Shown here: positions 11,508-24,700 of the stretch, piece after piece
Position numbering within the stretch: position 1 is the stretch's first letter
Layout of the letters: every line of letters begins with the position of its first letter
Assembly (NCBI RefSeq): GCF_000006565.2
Contig: NC_031475.1
Coordinates: forward strand, 2,740,292 to 2,804,291
DNA: 64,000 nt
From: Toxoplasma gondii ME49
Taxonomy: Eukaryota; Apicomplexa; Conoidasida; Eucoccidiorida; Sarcocystidae
Direction of reading: 5' to 3'
Program-made: the position numbers and the translations under genes
The notes under the pieces: model-generated
Told to the model about the DNA's origin: nothing
Databases searched by the model: none
The model's input: only the letters and a program-made list of their open reading frames with translations

Positions 11508-13301
11508 GTATCAGAAGGTGTACGGAAGCAAGAGATACTCGTACCCTTCAGACACCACCATTTCTTGTCATTTTCCGGCGACACCAGGGTACTGTTTCCT
11601 TGCACCAGTCCCATCCCTCCAGACTTCACGCTGTCTGCTCTCAATATCCTTGCATCCGTTCGTGCGCTCGCCTTTTGTCTCTGAGCATCGGAGCATACAC
11701 TTGAAGGAGTGATGCATTCTTTCGGTACCCTGGCAAACATTCTAATTGACGTGTTTTCTCAATTGGCACACTTGAACGCTTAGAAGAGCCAGCATTGTGC
11801 CATGAAACAGGCAGCACGTCTGCTGGTGACGGGGCCCTTGCCAATTAGACTGTTTCAAACCAACCGCAGGCACGTTTATAGGGACCAGCCTTCCGATTCC
11901 ACATGCACCTTCCTGGCCGGAACGGACACCAACAGAAACGCCCGACGGCACAGGAGCACGTCATTAGCATCACCTGTATTTGCGACCGTACCAGTTCCAG
12001 ACGCGTGCTTGTCATCGCGTTTACGTTCGTGAGAGGTACTGGGTAATGTGAGAGCCACGATGCACTCGCCGACTGGCCGTGTCCTGACTCAGCGGTAATT
12101 TCTAGTTACGACTCCATGTTGACGGCACCTCGGTGAAAAGCTACCAAAAGATCTAGCTGATACCGGATCCATTCGCTGCAGATTTCGTTACAATCATGCG
12201 TTGGCACAATCTCCAGGAACACTTAAATATACTTACATCAGCTGAGCATCTACAACAAAAGCTTCTACAGGACCGGGTTGCAATCGTTGCTGACTTTGAC
12301 ACCACCGCCCCGCTCTAGTCACTTTGACCCTAAATCTGTTTTATGCTCCCTCACCGGTCGAACGTAATCCTGCTACCTGGACCAAGGTCATACTCAGGCA
12401 GGCGAGGTGCCGAAGGCAAAATGCGCAATAATTCCGAGACGATAGTTCGAACGAGCGGTTACACGCACTTCACTAGAGGAGACGGTCAGAAGCTTAAGCT
12501 GTAGAATGTCTACACTGAGGACGGATCATGCAATGGCCGCTGATCACGCGTATGGGTCTTTTGAGACAACGCAAGAAGCCAGCCTTGCAACGGTTAAATG
12601 CACGCTCCAGCTGAACTCACGTTGGTATAATTATCCAGCAGACGGATTGAAGAGAGTGCGCCACAGAGACACCTGGGACACACGGCATTTTCTACGATTG
12701 GACGAAGGCGGGCACCAGCTACCACATACAACATTTCTTTTTGGAAGGTGCTCAACGATTTGTCTTCGAGCCTCCTGTACATTTTCCGTTTTCCGCGGTC
12801 TACACACCTTCCTCTGCTTGAAGGCTATGGTGTCCCGGGCTAACAATTTGTTCTCATCAGCATGTCCACCCGAGGTCCAGGTGACTGGTAGTTAACCTAA
12901 ATTCGATGTTCGGTGCCTCCTGTAGCTGTTGGAGGGGAAATTGACGAATGTTGCAATTTAGCTCGAAGCTCATCCCACGTGTTGGAATGTCGCCGACCTG
13001 ACATTGCTTCAGAACGAATTTCGTCCCACGTTCGGTACGTAGGAGCAGCTGAACATCAGGAACACACACGACCAAGCAAGGGAACATTTTGACCTATACT
13101 TTGTGCGACCGTGTACGATGGCTACTCCACTGGTGGCCAATATTTTTGATCGTGCTCACCGGCAACGTGTAGCAGCTCCGGCTTTGTCGATTCCCTGCGA
13201 GACAACAGAATGAATCCAGGAATCGTACAATGAGGCAATTATGAAATCAACACGACAAAATGTGTCAGGCGCGAACCTCTGACCAATGCAGACCACAGAA
13301 C
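11508..13301. other. Region between converging genes; possible 3' exons of the secreted-protein gene
   Basis: This 1.8-kb stretch lies between the last exon I can fix on the + strand and the stop of the - strand gene at 13302. The first 450 bases contain CAG acceptors and short open pieces that could finish the upstream gene. The rest shows no splice-linked coding frame that I can support, so I take it as 3' untranslated and intergenic DNA. Confidence 0.4.
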
Positions 13302-14311
13302 TTACGTCTCTGCTCGGTCAGCACTGTTTTGCCCGAGGTTCACTGGTTGCCATGCATCGCTCGCGTTTGGTATGTGCCAACCGTTCTGTGCACTATGCAC
13401 TTCCTCAAGGCTGTTCTCCTTAGACGACAACTGTGTCCCTGGTTCCCCTTCAAGAGATCCTTCATAATCGCGTGCAGACAAATTTCGCTCAGGACCGCTT
13501 TCTCCCAATGAAGTCAATTGCCTCTCCAAACGTGCGGTCGCCGGCTCTGATGAGCGTTGAACCACAACGGTCGTTCGCTTAGGTTCCTCCGGTCGCTGTG
13601 CCAGTACTGGTGCCACAGCTTTTGCTGAATATCTGCCGGAGTCGGGAAGCATGTCGTGACGGAGCGGACCCGAGAGATTCATTCGGTTCGGAGAAGCAAT
13701 TGACCTGTAGTCACCGCTACCTCGCAACTCGGAGAGGACGGACTTCGCTGCACGCCCAAGCTCCGAGCCGGGCCTCTCCATTATGTTTTCCCATTGCCGG
13801 CGTTGATGGGTCGGGGAAATAAGCGTTGACCCGATGGTCGATCCAATGAGGAAGGTCGCTAGTTGAGTTCCCTGCAGAAGTGACACGCACGAGCAACCGC
13901 GGTACTTTTCGGTAGTTTGTTAGGCCCCAAGGGACTTCTTAACTAACCGCCTGCACAAATTATCCCGATAGAAATGCACGCGTATAGTCGTAAAGAATCA
14001 AATGACGATGACAGCGAGACCAAGTAATGAGCCGAAGAGCTGCACAATTCTTCCTAGAATGCATGTGCCGAGCATTCGAAGAGTTTCCTCACCAAATTTC
14101 GTCGGAATGCAGTGGTGGCCAGCATGCCCACTAAACCGCCACTCGCGACAGTCTTCATCCAGCAGCTCGCAAACTCGTTTATCTCGTATGAAGTGGGCTC
14201 GTATCTTGTCGAGCGGATCCAGGTTTGCATTCTAGAGCTGAGTTCCACTGCCTCCCGCCGCGTCAGACGCCCGGGAGCTTTGCTGGAGACCGGCTGACGT
14301 TCCTCTGCCAT
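13302..14311 (-). CDS. Protein with a double-hydrophobic (hairpin) segment
   Basis: Exon 1 is 14311-14093 and exon 2 is 13871-13302, a 262-residue protein with stop TAA. The donor is TTG/GTGAGG, the acceptor CTGCAG, phase 0. Residues 1-55 are charged and soluble. Residues about 55-95 hold two short hydrophobic runs (TVASGGLVGMLATTAF and QLATFLIGSTIGSTLI) separated by a basic turn RRNLGT, which looks like a membrane hairpin. The remaining ~165 residues are polar, rich in Ser, Glu and Arg, and probably disordered. The small-residue hairpin recalls mitochondrial inner-membrane proteins of the OCIA or MIC10 kind, but I cannot show homology. A further 5' exon at 15650-15434 would join in frame (GGG/GTAAGT donor; TGTCCAG acceptor just before 14311), putting the start at 15650. 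That version adds a Trp-rich N-terminal segment. Confidence 0.6.
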
Positions 14312-14938
14312 GGTTTCTGGACAAACACGGCCGTTGATGCGCTGTCATAACAGTTATCATGTAGCCTCAGGAACTTGTTTGTTCATATCGTGGTAACCTG
14401 TGGTCCGTTTGCCTCCTCCGCCGGTGTTGAACACCGAGCTCCGTCATGCAGAGGTGGCGGCCATTAGAAATGGTTCCTTTCTGGTCTAGAAGGACAGACG
14501 TATTAAAAAAACAAGTGTCAACTGTCCTCGCCTCAGCGGCTTGCTATTAACTGAAGTTCAATGGAAAAGCAGAGGTGAACCATGAAAATATCGGTGTCCG
14601 ATATGCATATGGCGGTACACATAAAAATATGTGTTTTCACACTTTCTCAATGTACAATGACGTGAAATGCAGGTGTTCACACAGGGAACAAGAAAATACA
14701 GAGCTTGGAGCGAAGCCATGAGACAATGCCGGAAAGCCAATACATATTCAGCAGGGGCCCGTGGTCGAGCATCTCTGCCCTGCTCATTCAGCTGCGAGGA
14801 ACGCTAATACAGACTTTCCACATACTGAACGACACTTGCAGCGGATTTAACGCTGTGGTCTCAGTGCCAGCAATTCGTACGCAGTGTGCCGGAAAGGACA
14901 GGTAGTGAAAGTGTTCGTTGGATATTAGTGCCTCGTTG

Positions 14939-15009
14939 TTGCATGCAATGCTTTTTCAATCAAGCGTGGACACTTCTTATTGTTTTGTCTCGACACCGCT
15001 GCATGCAAC
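14939..15009. promoter_or_regulatory. Two GCATGC palindromes 60 bases apart
   Basis: TTGCATGCAA at 14939-14948 and CTGCATGCAAC at 14999-15009 share the core GCATGC, with core starts exactly 60 bases apart. They lie 0.6 kb upstream of the - strand start at 14311 and 0.7 kb upstream of the + strand start at 15731. TGCATGC is a known over-represented promoter element and ApiAP2 target in coccidia. Whether these copies work is not shown. Confidence 0.35.
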
Positions 15010-15730
15010 AGCTCTGGATCTCCAGACAAGAACGCCGTTTGCGGATTCCACGGGTGTGCGTCTGGACTGTGAGCTTGCTTGAAGAACGTTTCTTTTTCAT
15101 GGAATTCCCTTCACGTGTTATTCGATGCTACACGAAAGTACGCTGGAGTAAAAGCCAATTTTTATACACGGTGCCTCGTCCTTGAGCCAACTGAGGCTCA
15201 AAGCCCGCGCATGCTTCAGATGATTTGCGGGGCCTGAAGTTACTGAACCGTGGCAAAGTTCCTTTGTGTTGTTTCTGAAATAAACTGAAGAAAACGCTAC
15301 GGGTAGTTTACAGTTGTCGTCAGTGCTATCCAGTATACTGGCGGGCGAAAGATGAGAAAGTCTTACTGGCTTCCGTTTTTCAATGTGCAGTCGGGCCCGT
15401 CGCGTCCTTCTGTCGCACAAGTTGACCACTTACCCCAAAAATACTCGTCCTGTGAAAACGGATTAGTGATCACTGCACAGTGATCTTCGCTGTGTACCTT
15501 GTCGCTTTCCTCCCACCATCTGTTAGTATTCGCAGGCATATCGATTCGTTCTATTCTCGTCAGAGCCGGTAGATCTAGCATGAAACCAATGCCTTGGCAT
15601 CTTTCGTGAGTGGGGGGTTTCTTCGCATTTGCGGAGCCGTCCCCTGCCATACCCCTATTCGTCAAAGAAGGTTGCGATACGTGAAATCGAAGACTATCTG
15701 GGCCGTTGGTTGTAGTCGCCTCCTCACACA

Positions 15731-18700
15731 ATGGCGTTTCTGGCTGCTGGCGAATCTGAACACCTTCTTTTGCCGGGGATGCGGCACTTGAGCCGTGCTG
15801 TTCGTCGCGATGTCTTCCCTCAGTTTCGGCAGGACGCAAGGTGGCAACGGGTGCGACGGGTGCCTACGAATCCAGGGGGTCACGCCGTTTATGAGTCACT
15901 GCACGCGGCCGCTGTTCCCCCCGTCTGTACTAACAGACTTCCTCTAAAGGCCCAGCAACATCTGTGGACAATGTCGTTAGCCACAGATATTCCATATTGC
16001 CGATGCTCCAGTCAACATATCCCGGTGTCTAGAGCCCCAAGGGTAGACGTCTCGGCCGCTTCCCTTGCGGCTCCCCTACTCTCACCTAGGGTTTCGGCCC
16101 GGTTCTTTCCCCCCTTGAGAGCGAGTCGGTCGCTCAAAGGTCCAAGTTTCCATACCTCCGTGCATGTGACAAGCGCTTCAGGGATCGAGAAACTATGTTG
16201 TTTGCCGTCATCGAATGAAACAGGGATACCAACGACAGCGCCCCGCCTGCAAGAGCCGCTGGCGTGGTCCATGAGGAGTGACAAACGGAGCCGGACTTCT
16301 TCTTCAGTGACCCGAACCATGGCCGTTTCCCAAGATCATTCCACAGGCACTCGAGAACTAGAAAACCGCGCGTGTGGTTACAGCGTTTCTCAGTTCGTCC
16401 GCGCGTGCGCCGAAGTTCTGAACGAAGCCCAGTTGTGCCGAGTTGCTATCAGACTCGTCGAGTACAAAAACCTAAAACGACAGAAACCCACCAGCAGGGA
16501 CGCAGCCATCCGTGCCATAAGGAAGATTATACCAGGTAGAAAGCTCGCTGCGTCGGATTTCCTGCTGACGCTTTCCGCTCTTGGTAGTTTCGTTCATATA
16601 TTCCAGCCAGTAGCTAGGAAATAGATCCAGTTATTCTTGATTTCGACTGGTTGTCACGTTCTGATCTAGAAACTGACTGTTGCATTATTGGGGTTTCTTT
16701 TTGCGAGTCAATATGCATTGTGAATGCAGCGAAAGACCAAGACCTGATAGTTGAACACCTGACCCGTTGTATTGACGCCATCAACCCCGATCAGTTCCAC
16801 CGGCTGGCGAAGCTAGCGCGCTCGCGACATTTCCCGGTAAGCAGGCTGTGCTTCAGACGAGGGCACGGTAGGGGTGTGTGGTAGGCAGAGAATGTGCTCG
16901 CTTCTAGTGATCCTCCCCCTGCTTCGTGGTTTAGTGTCTTGCGCGGTTGCCCTTATGCGGCCACGGCAGGTTCTCTCGCGTGCCGTACAACACTAACGAG
17001 CCCACCGAAACAAGAGCTTCACCTGGCGCAGATCTGCAGCAACCTCAGGACTGGGAATATATGTCCACACAACATGGAGCTTTTTGGAGGAGTCCCAGCC
17101 CCCCGCATGCGCAGTACAGTGGCCCCCATGTTTCATTGCGGAATATCCAGCGTCATAGATGTGGATGCGTGCCTTCTCTCCAGGCTGACGATATCCACGA
17201 GAGCGTACCTCAGTCTCGACTTTCTGATTACACATCGGCTGCGCGGTTCTTAACGCGAGCTGCTTATCCGGAGACCCAGAAAACAAAACCCAACGAGACC
17301 GGTCGGCGAATTGTCGACCAATACGAGGCCTTATGCGACGTGGGAGATATCGGCGTAGCTGCAACAGCTGATGGCCTTGTTCGGCAAGTGGCCCGCAGGC
17401 CACCGGCGCCAACACGTATGCAGGATGTAAGGCTCCGCCATGGCGAGATTCAAGTCTCTCACTTCTTCCGTGGAATCGCTGTGTATCATCTTCGTCGACT
17501 ACCACGGACGTGCCTATCAAATGCTTCTGTGAACTGCTACGTAGTGAACACAACTGTATGCCTCACTGACTTAATCACGGAGGCAGCCGGAAATGGTGGG
17601 TGTTTCTCAAAGTTGCATATCATTGCGACGGAACGCGTGTTTTCCTGAGTTGTGCAGCAGCATCCCTCTCGTTAGAGTGGCATTGTTCCAATGCATATAC
17701 CACACGATCCAGACTTGCTTTTGTGATGTATCATTGCTTAGAAACGCGTGGGGGAGTTTATGGTGCATATCGAAGATCCGTCGATACCGGCTCCTGGCAG
17801 CACAACCGAGCGGCTCGTGTTCATCTCGAATATCCCTCACGGTCCCCGAAAGAAAATCCGAAAGTCGATAAAGGAGGTAAGACAGTCGACTGGACCTACT
17901 GACGCTGCACTGGACCTAGTGACGCTGTTTTCGGCATTTTTAGGGGCGCTGCACCATTGTCTCGCCGAGCGATATTTCACCGCCCTGACTTACAAGTAAA
18001 CGTGGACAAATCACACCGGGATACGCACAAGTCGACTGGTTACAGAGGTGCCCAGTATTACAATTGTTTTCAAGGCAATTTTGCCTTTCTAATCCCTTGC
18101 TGTCCACATTCAGGAACGGTGTCGATGGGAAATGAATGCTTTGCCCCCACATTCGGCTCAGCAAGTACACGCATTGGTATCTATTACGTCTCATCCTCGT
18201 TGTCTTTGAGCGTGTGCAACCAGGCTTTCGTAGGGTGTGGCAAGATCATCAATCTCGAGATCTTTGACGACCGACTGCGAACGGTGGATGAAAGAGATGA
18301 GGTAAGAAAAGGTTTGCCCGTCAGGCATTGATGATTGGGAGGCCGTCACGCCTAATGTTCAGCTGCCGTGCTTTACAGTACTACGTAAATATTATCCCCT
18401 TTCTGTGACGAATGGTATCTACGATGTTTCCTCCATTGCCGGGCGTTTGCTTCCTACTCGCGTCCAAGACGAGTCACACGCACGCTGAGGCGTGCGAAGA
18501 CTTACTATGTCTGTCTGTGAATCCGAGTTGCTACTAGGTTCCCCGATATCTGTTGCTTGTTTGCTTTCGAAACGTCATGAGTGACTCTCCCTGAACGGAG
18601 GCATCTTGGCTTAATGTGGACCCTATTGTATGATTTGGTGTGCAGGCGTCACTCCAAAAGCGTGGCGCAAAGGCATCGTCTGATAAACTCCGCGGCCGTT

Positions 18701-21700
18701 TTTCACCAATCTTTGCCATAGCAGGTAGGCGCTGTGGCAAAATGTCCGCCCAGGATCACTTTCAAGTGCTGTGCAGATGCTGGAACTGTTGACGCATTTC
18801 AGAATAACAACCTTGCATGTAAGATTGGAAATCATTTTTTGAACATTCATGGCAGGCTGGCGGTGTATCAGATGCCCGCCGATGACTGCATTCGCATGCC
18901 TGTTTTATTTCTGCAGAGTTCGACACAGTAGAGGCAAAACAGCGGGCGTGCAGCACTTATCTTCGCATCTTTGGCGTCCCTTGCATAGATCGACTTCTCT
19001 ACGTTGAAGATGCTGCTGACAAGAAGACACTTGTCGCAAGTAACCTGCCTTTTGGACTGGCTGCTGATGGTGAGTCTCAATCCAGTCTGGCTGCTGTGGC
19101 GTTCAGTTATGGGGTGATTGTGACTGTTTCTTCATTTTAGTGGTATCTTATTTCCCCTCGTGAGCAATGTAAGAGTGTGGTGGCTCTAGAACAGGGCAGT
19201 TTCCAGGGGTGTGAAGGCGTCTCAATCTGAGGGAGAGCCGCATTCAGTTCCACAGACTGCGGCAGACGACGTCCGGTGGGACTCCCAGTGGCCCACGCGT
19301 GCCTCAGGGAGAAGTGCATGTGATGACAACATGGATCATTCGAGCGCCGGCGCGAATTTTAAACTTCCAGCTTGTTCCTTAAGTTTTGTGTGGCTTCCTG
19401 TCCAACCGTCTGTTTTCCCTTTTCGACAGAGATTGCCCGCATACTGGCATATGCGCTCGCATGTGACCGATCTGCGTCGTCGGTCCCAGCCAGCGTATGC
19501 CGGATCGAGATGACGAATCCCCACATCTATGGGTACAAGGACCTGGTCGTGGAGGCCCGCTCAGATCGCCCGAGTCCGTACTTTATTTGTCCCCCCGACG
19601 GTGCTGGAGCAGCGCAGAGGACAGCCTTGTGTCCTCAGAGTCCAGCTGATGGCGCCTCTGTACCTGTCTGTGTTGGCGATGGGTCACCATCGCCATCGCT
19701 CGTGTTGTCACATTCGTCAAGTCACGAATGCACAGATGTTCAGGACATTATGGGCACGACTTCAGGGGTCGATGATGAGTCGCCGCGTTCACGATATTCC
19801 TCAGAAAGGGATGTGAACTGCATTCAGCTCCCAAGCAATGAGCCAGAAAATTTCACCCTCACCGGTAGCCCTGTTTTGTTGCCAGAACAGCAAGCACTGC
19901 TGTACTCTGACCGGCAATTAGGCAGAGAGAGTCCAGCGTTCGAACTGGTCGGGGATGAACAGCCGGGCGCGTTTATCATGACACCAATAGGACTACAGGC
20001 AGAAGCCCCAACAACAGGGGCCGCAAACCTGTCCGGTGAAGCAACCGCTCCAATCAGTGCCGCTCAGAAGGTCGGTGAGAGTGAAGGCGTTCCAGCACCT
20101 CTGGAAAACGAAGGGCGCATTCATTCAGGGGGCGTAGTGCCCAACGCACTGAACGCAGAAGAATTCTCATGCCCGTTACCCCCGGCGTTGGTGGAGTGCA
20201 GTGGGAAGGACGTCCGTACAGAGGAGGCTCCACAACATTCGATGGTCTCGTCTTCTGAACGTCCCCAAGAGTCTTCCTCTAGAACTGTACCCGACAGTGG
20301 AGACCAACACAGATCTGACGTATGTGCTTCAGCTCCACCTAGCAAGGCCGTAACAGACCCATATTTATCGGCTGCTGCTGACCCGCCACCCTCTCAACAG
20401 CCATATTCGGTACAGGCAACAGAAAATGCAACACAGTTCCAGGACGGCGGACGCCTCAATATAAAACTTTCGGAACCCAGTCGGTTCGAATCCCTGTTTG
20501 CGGTTACCTTAAGCCAGACGGGCGATTTAAACGAGGAGACGTTTTTCCCTGAAGAACGGTCCGACTGTGTTGAGGTGAGATGTGACGCTGACGGAGCCAT
20601 GGGATTACATTCTTGTGGCGTGGTTCCAGCAGAAAATTCGGCTTCAGACGCACTACATGGGTACACATTCCGTGTCTTTGTAGGCTCGTTACGGATAATA
20701 GATAGCGTAGTCTTTCCCAGCGTCCGGGACGCCTCAACGAATAGCGTTTTGGCATCTGGAAGGTGATTCCCACATCGATATTGCCGTCATTGTTGTTCTT
20801 AGGGACACTCGGCTGATGTCAATGCCGTCTTCCCTGTTCTCCGACACGACCAAGACATGGCAAACGTCGTTCTACAGAAGTAAGGCAGCGTGTGTTCAGC
20901 GACAAGAATGCTCCGGAGATGGCAACTGCGTGTCTGTATTTGGGAGGCACCGATGTCGCGCGGCTTTTGCGGCGCAGCGCCAATCGTGAGTGTGGCTGTG
21001 GAACTGCAACATTACGTGCAGGTTCTTAACCGATCGGCTCAACGCGCAGAATGACGGATTGTTTCTGTTGAGGTTTCCATCCTTCGAGGCGGCTGCCGTC
21101 GCGATCCGCAAGTGTAGAGGAACAGTTTTATTCGACCGGCGAGCCCTTCTAATCTTCTCACCTCGGCGCTGCATCTCTGTCGATGGTAGGATATCCGACC
21201 ATAGACCAGAGAATTAGTTATGTTATGTCGAGACGATAAGCACTTTACGATGAAAAAAGTACTGCTGCAGTCGTAGCCACTCGAGCTTCTTTTAAAGGGA
21301 TTTGTGCAGCTGGCACTCGTGCATCTGTCACTGCGATTTGAACATCTGCCCTTGTTCTCAGGACAGCTGGTGGACCTACCTCTTCGCTAGCGGTACAGGG
21401 GTATCGCTGCTTTATCTTTAAACGATGATTCGTTGTTCCTGTTTCACGTCAAATAATAACACACCGCCAACTGGAGAGGCGGCGTTCTGAATACGAGTTT
21501 AAAGGACACTACGTGTTTTCTTTTTGTTCGAGTAACTGGAATATACGACAGAAATCTTCCAATCACCTATTTCAGCACCAGGATGCTGTTACGCACACTA
21601 AGAAGTAGTGCCCTGACAGAAGCACCACAGTCAATGTCTAAACGAATCCAGGGGATTTCCCTCCGGTAAAAGCCATTGGAATCAACACGATTGCAAGTAG

Positions 21701-24700
21701 AAAAAACGTGGCTCCCACAGCCATAGACCAGAACAGGGTCACCTGAAGGATGGATTGTTTTCAGGAGTTGGTATACCGCGAATGCTGAATTCGTACTGAA
21801 ATAAAAACGGTCCACCACAGCAGTGGCGCAGTCGACTCGCATGTCGTTGACATGTTTATCTGAATGTAGGTGAGTGAATTTTGTCTACGTCAAGCAGCCC
21901 AGAATCGTGGCGTACCCCAATTGTGCCAATGGCCATCCAGAGGAAACCAATTACGAGCAAAACAATTTCCATACCGATCTGTACACCTAACGTCTGCTCG
22001 CACCTTTTTGTGCCCATTTTTGAAACTCGACTGACCGTAGCATCGAAGCCGTAAAGTTTCTTGACCAAGTTGGTAATGTAGGTAGCTGGAATGCTCTGTA
22101 CCACGCGTATGTGTGTGCTGATAAAGAGCTGATGCTGTGTTCTGGATCTTACAAAAAATATACATCCTAAGAGCCACCAGTCTACAGAACGCAGTCGGGT
22201 GAGATATGGAACTCCGCGCTCATTCTCCGTCGCCTTACTGAGAGGAACATCACACTCTGATTTTAACTCGAAGAGGAAGACAATCAAGAAGGACCCAGTC
22301 ATTACAGAAGAGACACTCGTGAGAGCGATCGCCTGAAGTCGACATGAAACCAAAGCCAAATATCGAAAACCGTTCATTAAGACGCGTCGAGTACGGTAGT
22401 CACGTACCGCTCCTGGAGTTTTCAAGCAGTTCCAAGTAGTGCCACTACACGGAGAAAGACGTCTTACGGACTCTGAAAGGTTCCCGCAGGTGGCCGCTGA
22501 GGCGCGCCTCTGGTGGCAGTGAGAGAGTCGTTGTCTGTCATGTTACAAAATCGCTCCAGCTTTTAGACTGGAAAGCTTGTTCTTGGACGACGCTTGCAAT
22601 CATTGCCAACAAATTGAAGCCAGCTGCTCACTCTGCCGCAAAACTGATGATGAGCTGCGGCTATTAGAAATTAAGGTGTAAATACACCTGTTGCCCGAGT
22701 TGCCGGCGTCTGCGAACGCGTGGATTGCGCGGAAACTGTTGGCTAAAGTTATATGTATCTGAAAGTGTTTCTTACATACTATTTCTCTTCAAAGGGGCCT
22801 TGTCTGCTAGAGTTGAAGTTACTCCAAAACCCTTCTTTAAAGGCCGCAGTACCAGGAGCAAGCAAGCAAGCTGTGGACTTCATGGGTGTCCGATAGGATA
22901 TATCTGGTCACTTTTTCCACGTGCATTTCGGTGGCCGTGAGTGTTTTTGGTTCCGATAATAACATCCGATCGTTTGTGGTCTAATCTGCTTGTGGGGCAT
23001 TTCATCACCCTCTGTAGTACAGACGACTGTTTCATGAAGATTTGAAACGCCAGCGCCGGTTAATGTCACAAGCATGCGTGCATGCAACCGCGACCTCACG
23101 TGATAACGTAGTGGCAGAAAAGATGTCCACAATAGCACAACGTGATTAATTTTTTCGGAACATCTTGGTGATGCCATCCTTCGACGATGTAAATTCCAGG
23201 AAAGGACAGGCCAATCACTCGCAGCATGAGCCTATCTCGAACAATTCCTGCCTCTCCAGTTGAGGCGGTTTATTTCAGCATTGTGGACTGTAAGTGGCTT
23301 CCCCTCCAAAATCGTGCTCGTGTCTGATGTGCCCTTTCGGTGAAGAACCTTTTCTTCCTGGATGTTGCTTGCCTGTAGGTCTGCACAGAGACTTGGAGGC
23401 AGGAAACTTCTCCACCATTGACGAGGAGACGGCTGCGGCTTTTGTCGCGGTGAGCAAAGAGGGCCTTTAAATGAATATGATGCCATGGAAACTCACCACG
23501 ATTGATCCAGCAGTTGTTTGGCTCTTGTTTCATCAGAGTTACAGTGTCGGGGATGTTACTATTCTTGACGGGCCCGTGATTGGGACGGTCGAAGTTGTCG
23601 GTACCCCGTCGCTCGATTGTGACCGCGTGCATGTGGCTAAACGCATTGAGAGCCGATGTTGTCCTGCCTCCGCTGTGTTGCAGGCATGGAAGGAAGGTAT
23701 CAAGTCTCGACTGGCAAACCCATCACCTCTCTCTGCCAGAGTACGTTTCTTGCTCTAAACCGGAACTGAATTTGATAACTTCACTGATGGTTAGCCTACC
23801 ATTATATGGCGTTTTCGTGGGATAGACTATTTGTTAACAAACTAACTCTTAGCAAGCACTCAGGTGAACGCGGTCATGCCCTTTCGTTGTCGTTTTCAGG
23901 TGGAATCCCGCTCGCAACGCCGGCGGACCACCAGCGTCATCCACAAGTAAGAATGCCTGGACATGTGGTCACACTGATCTCAGGATCATGTCTGGCAGCG
24001 CACAGTGGCACCGTGCGAAATTATTTGCTTTCTGCGGAGACTAAAGTACATGTATTGCAACATCATTCTGAGGCTGCTCGTGGCTGAACTGTAAAGGGAG
24101 AAAACTCCGCAGGCACTGAATCAATTTTGAGTGTTTGTCTGTGGCGTCTGTGGCAACCTTTGCTCTCTCAGCTCTGATCAACCAGTCCGACATAGGTACA
24201 CGGCACTCCCAGAAGGTAAGCGATGTTCCCTCAAGATCTCGCGTTCATCTTGTACTGAAATAATATCGTCTGCATACTGAACACAGCATTATTTCCATAT
24301 GGTGGTTGCTCAGACGATGACGACTTTGAGGATGCAAATGTGGACCAGCCGACAGAAGCAGCGCTGCAAGACTCCCTAGGCGTATACCTCTCCGAAGAAG
24401 AGATTACCTTCTTAACCTCAGAAGGAGGACGCACGCCACCACTGCTCGACGATTTAACAGATGTCGACGTGCGAGAATCTGTTCAAGGCCACATAATCGG
24501 GACTTTTGAGAGAGTAAGCAGAGGTCGGTGTAACGCTCTCGTTTCTTGGCCCGGTCCTTCACCTTAGTCAATTCACCTTTTCTTCAATATTGGAGTGCAG
24601 CAACAGTTTCCGCCCGGGACTGTACCTGATTGTGAGGCTGCCATATATATGTATATGAGCTATTTTGTGGATTCCTGCGTAGGTGACAAGACCTGCTGAA

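Noticed and set aside
20483..20493. GGTTCGAATCC, a perfect tRNA T-arm (B box)
   Set aside because: It lies inside the long coding exon of the RRM gene, with no acceptor stem, anticodon arm or A box at the right distance.
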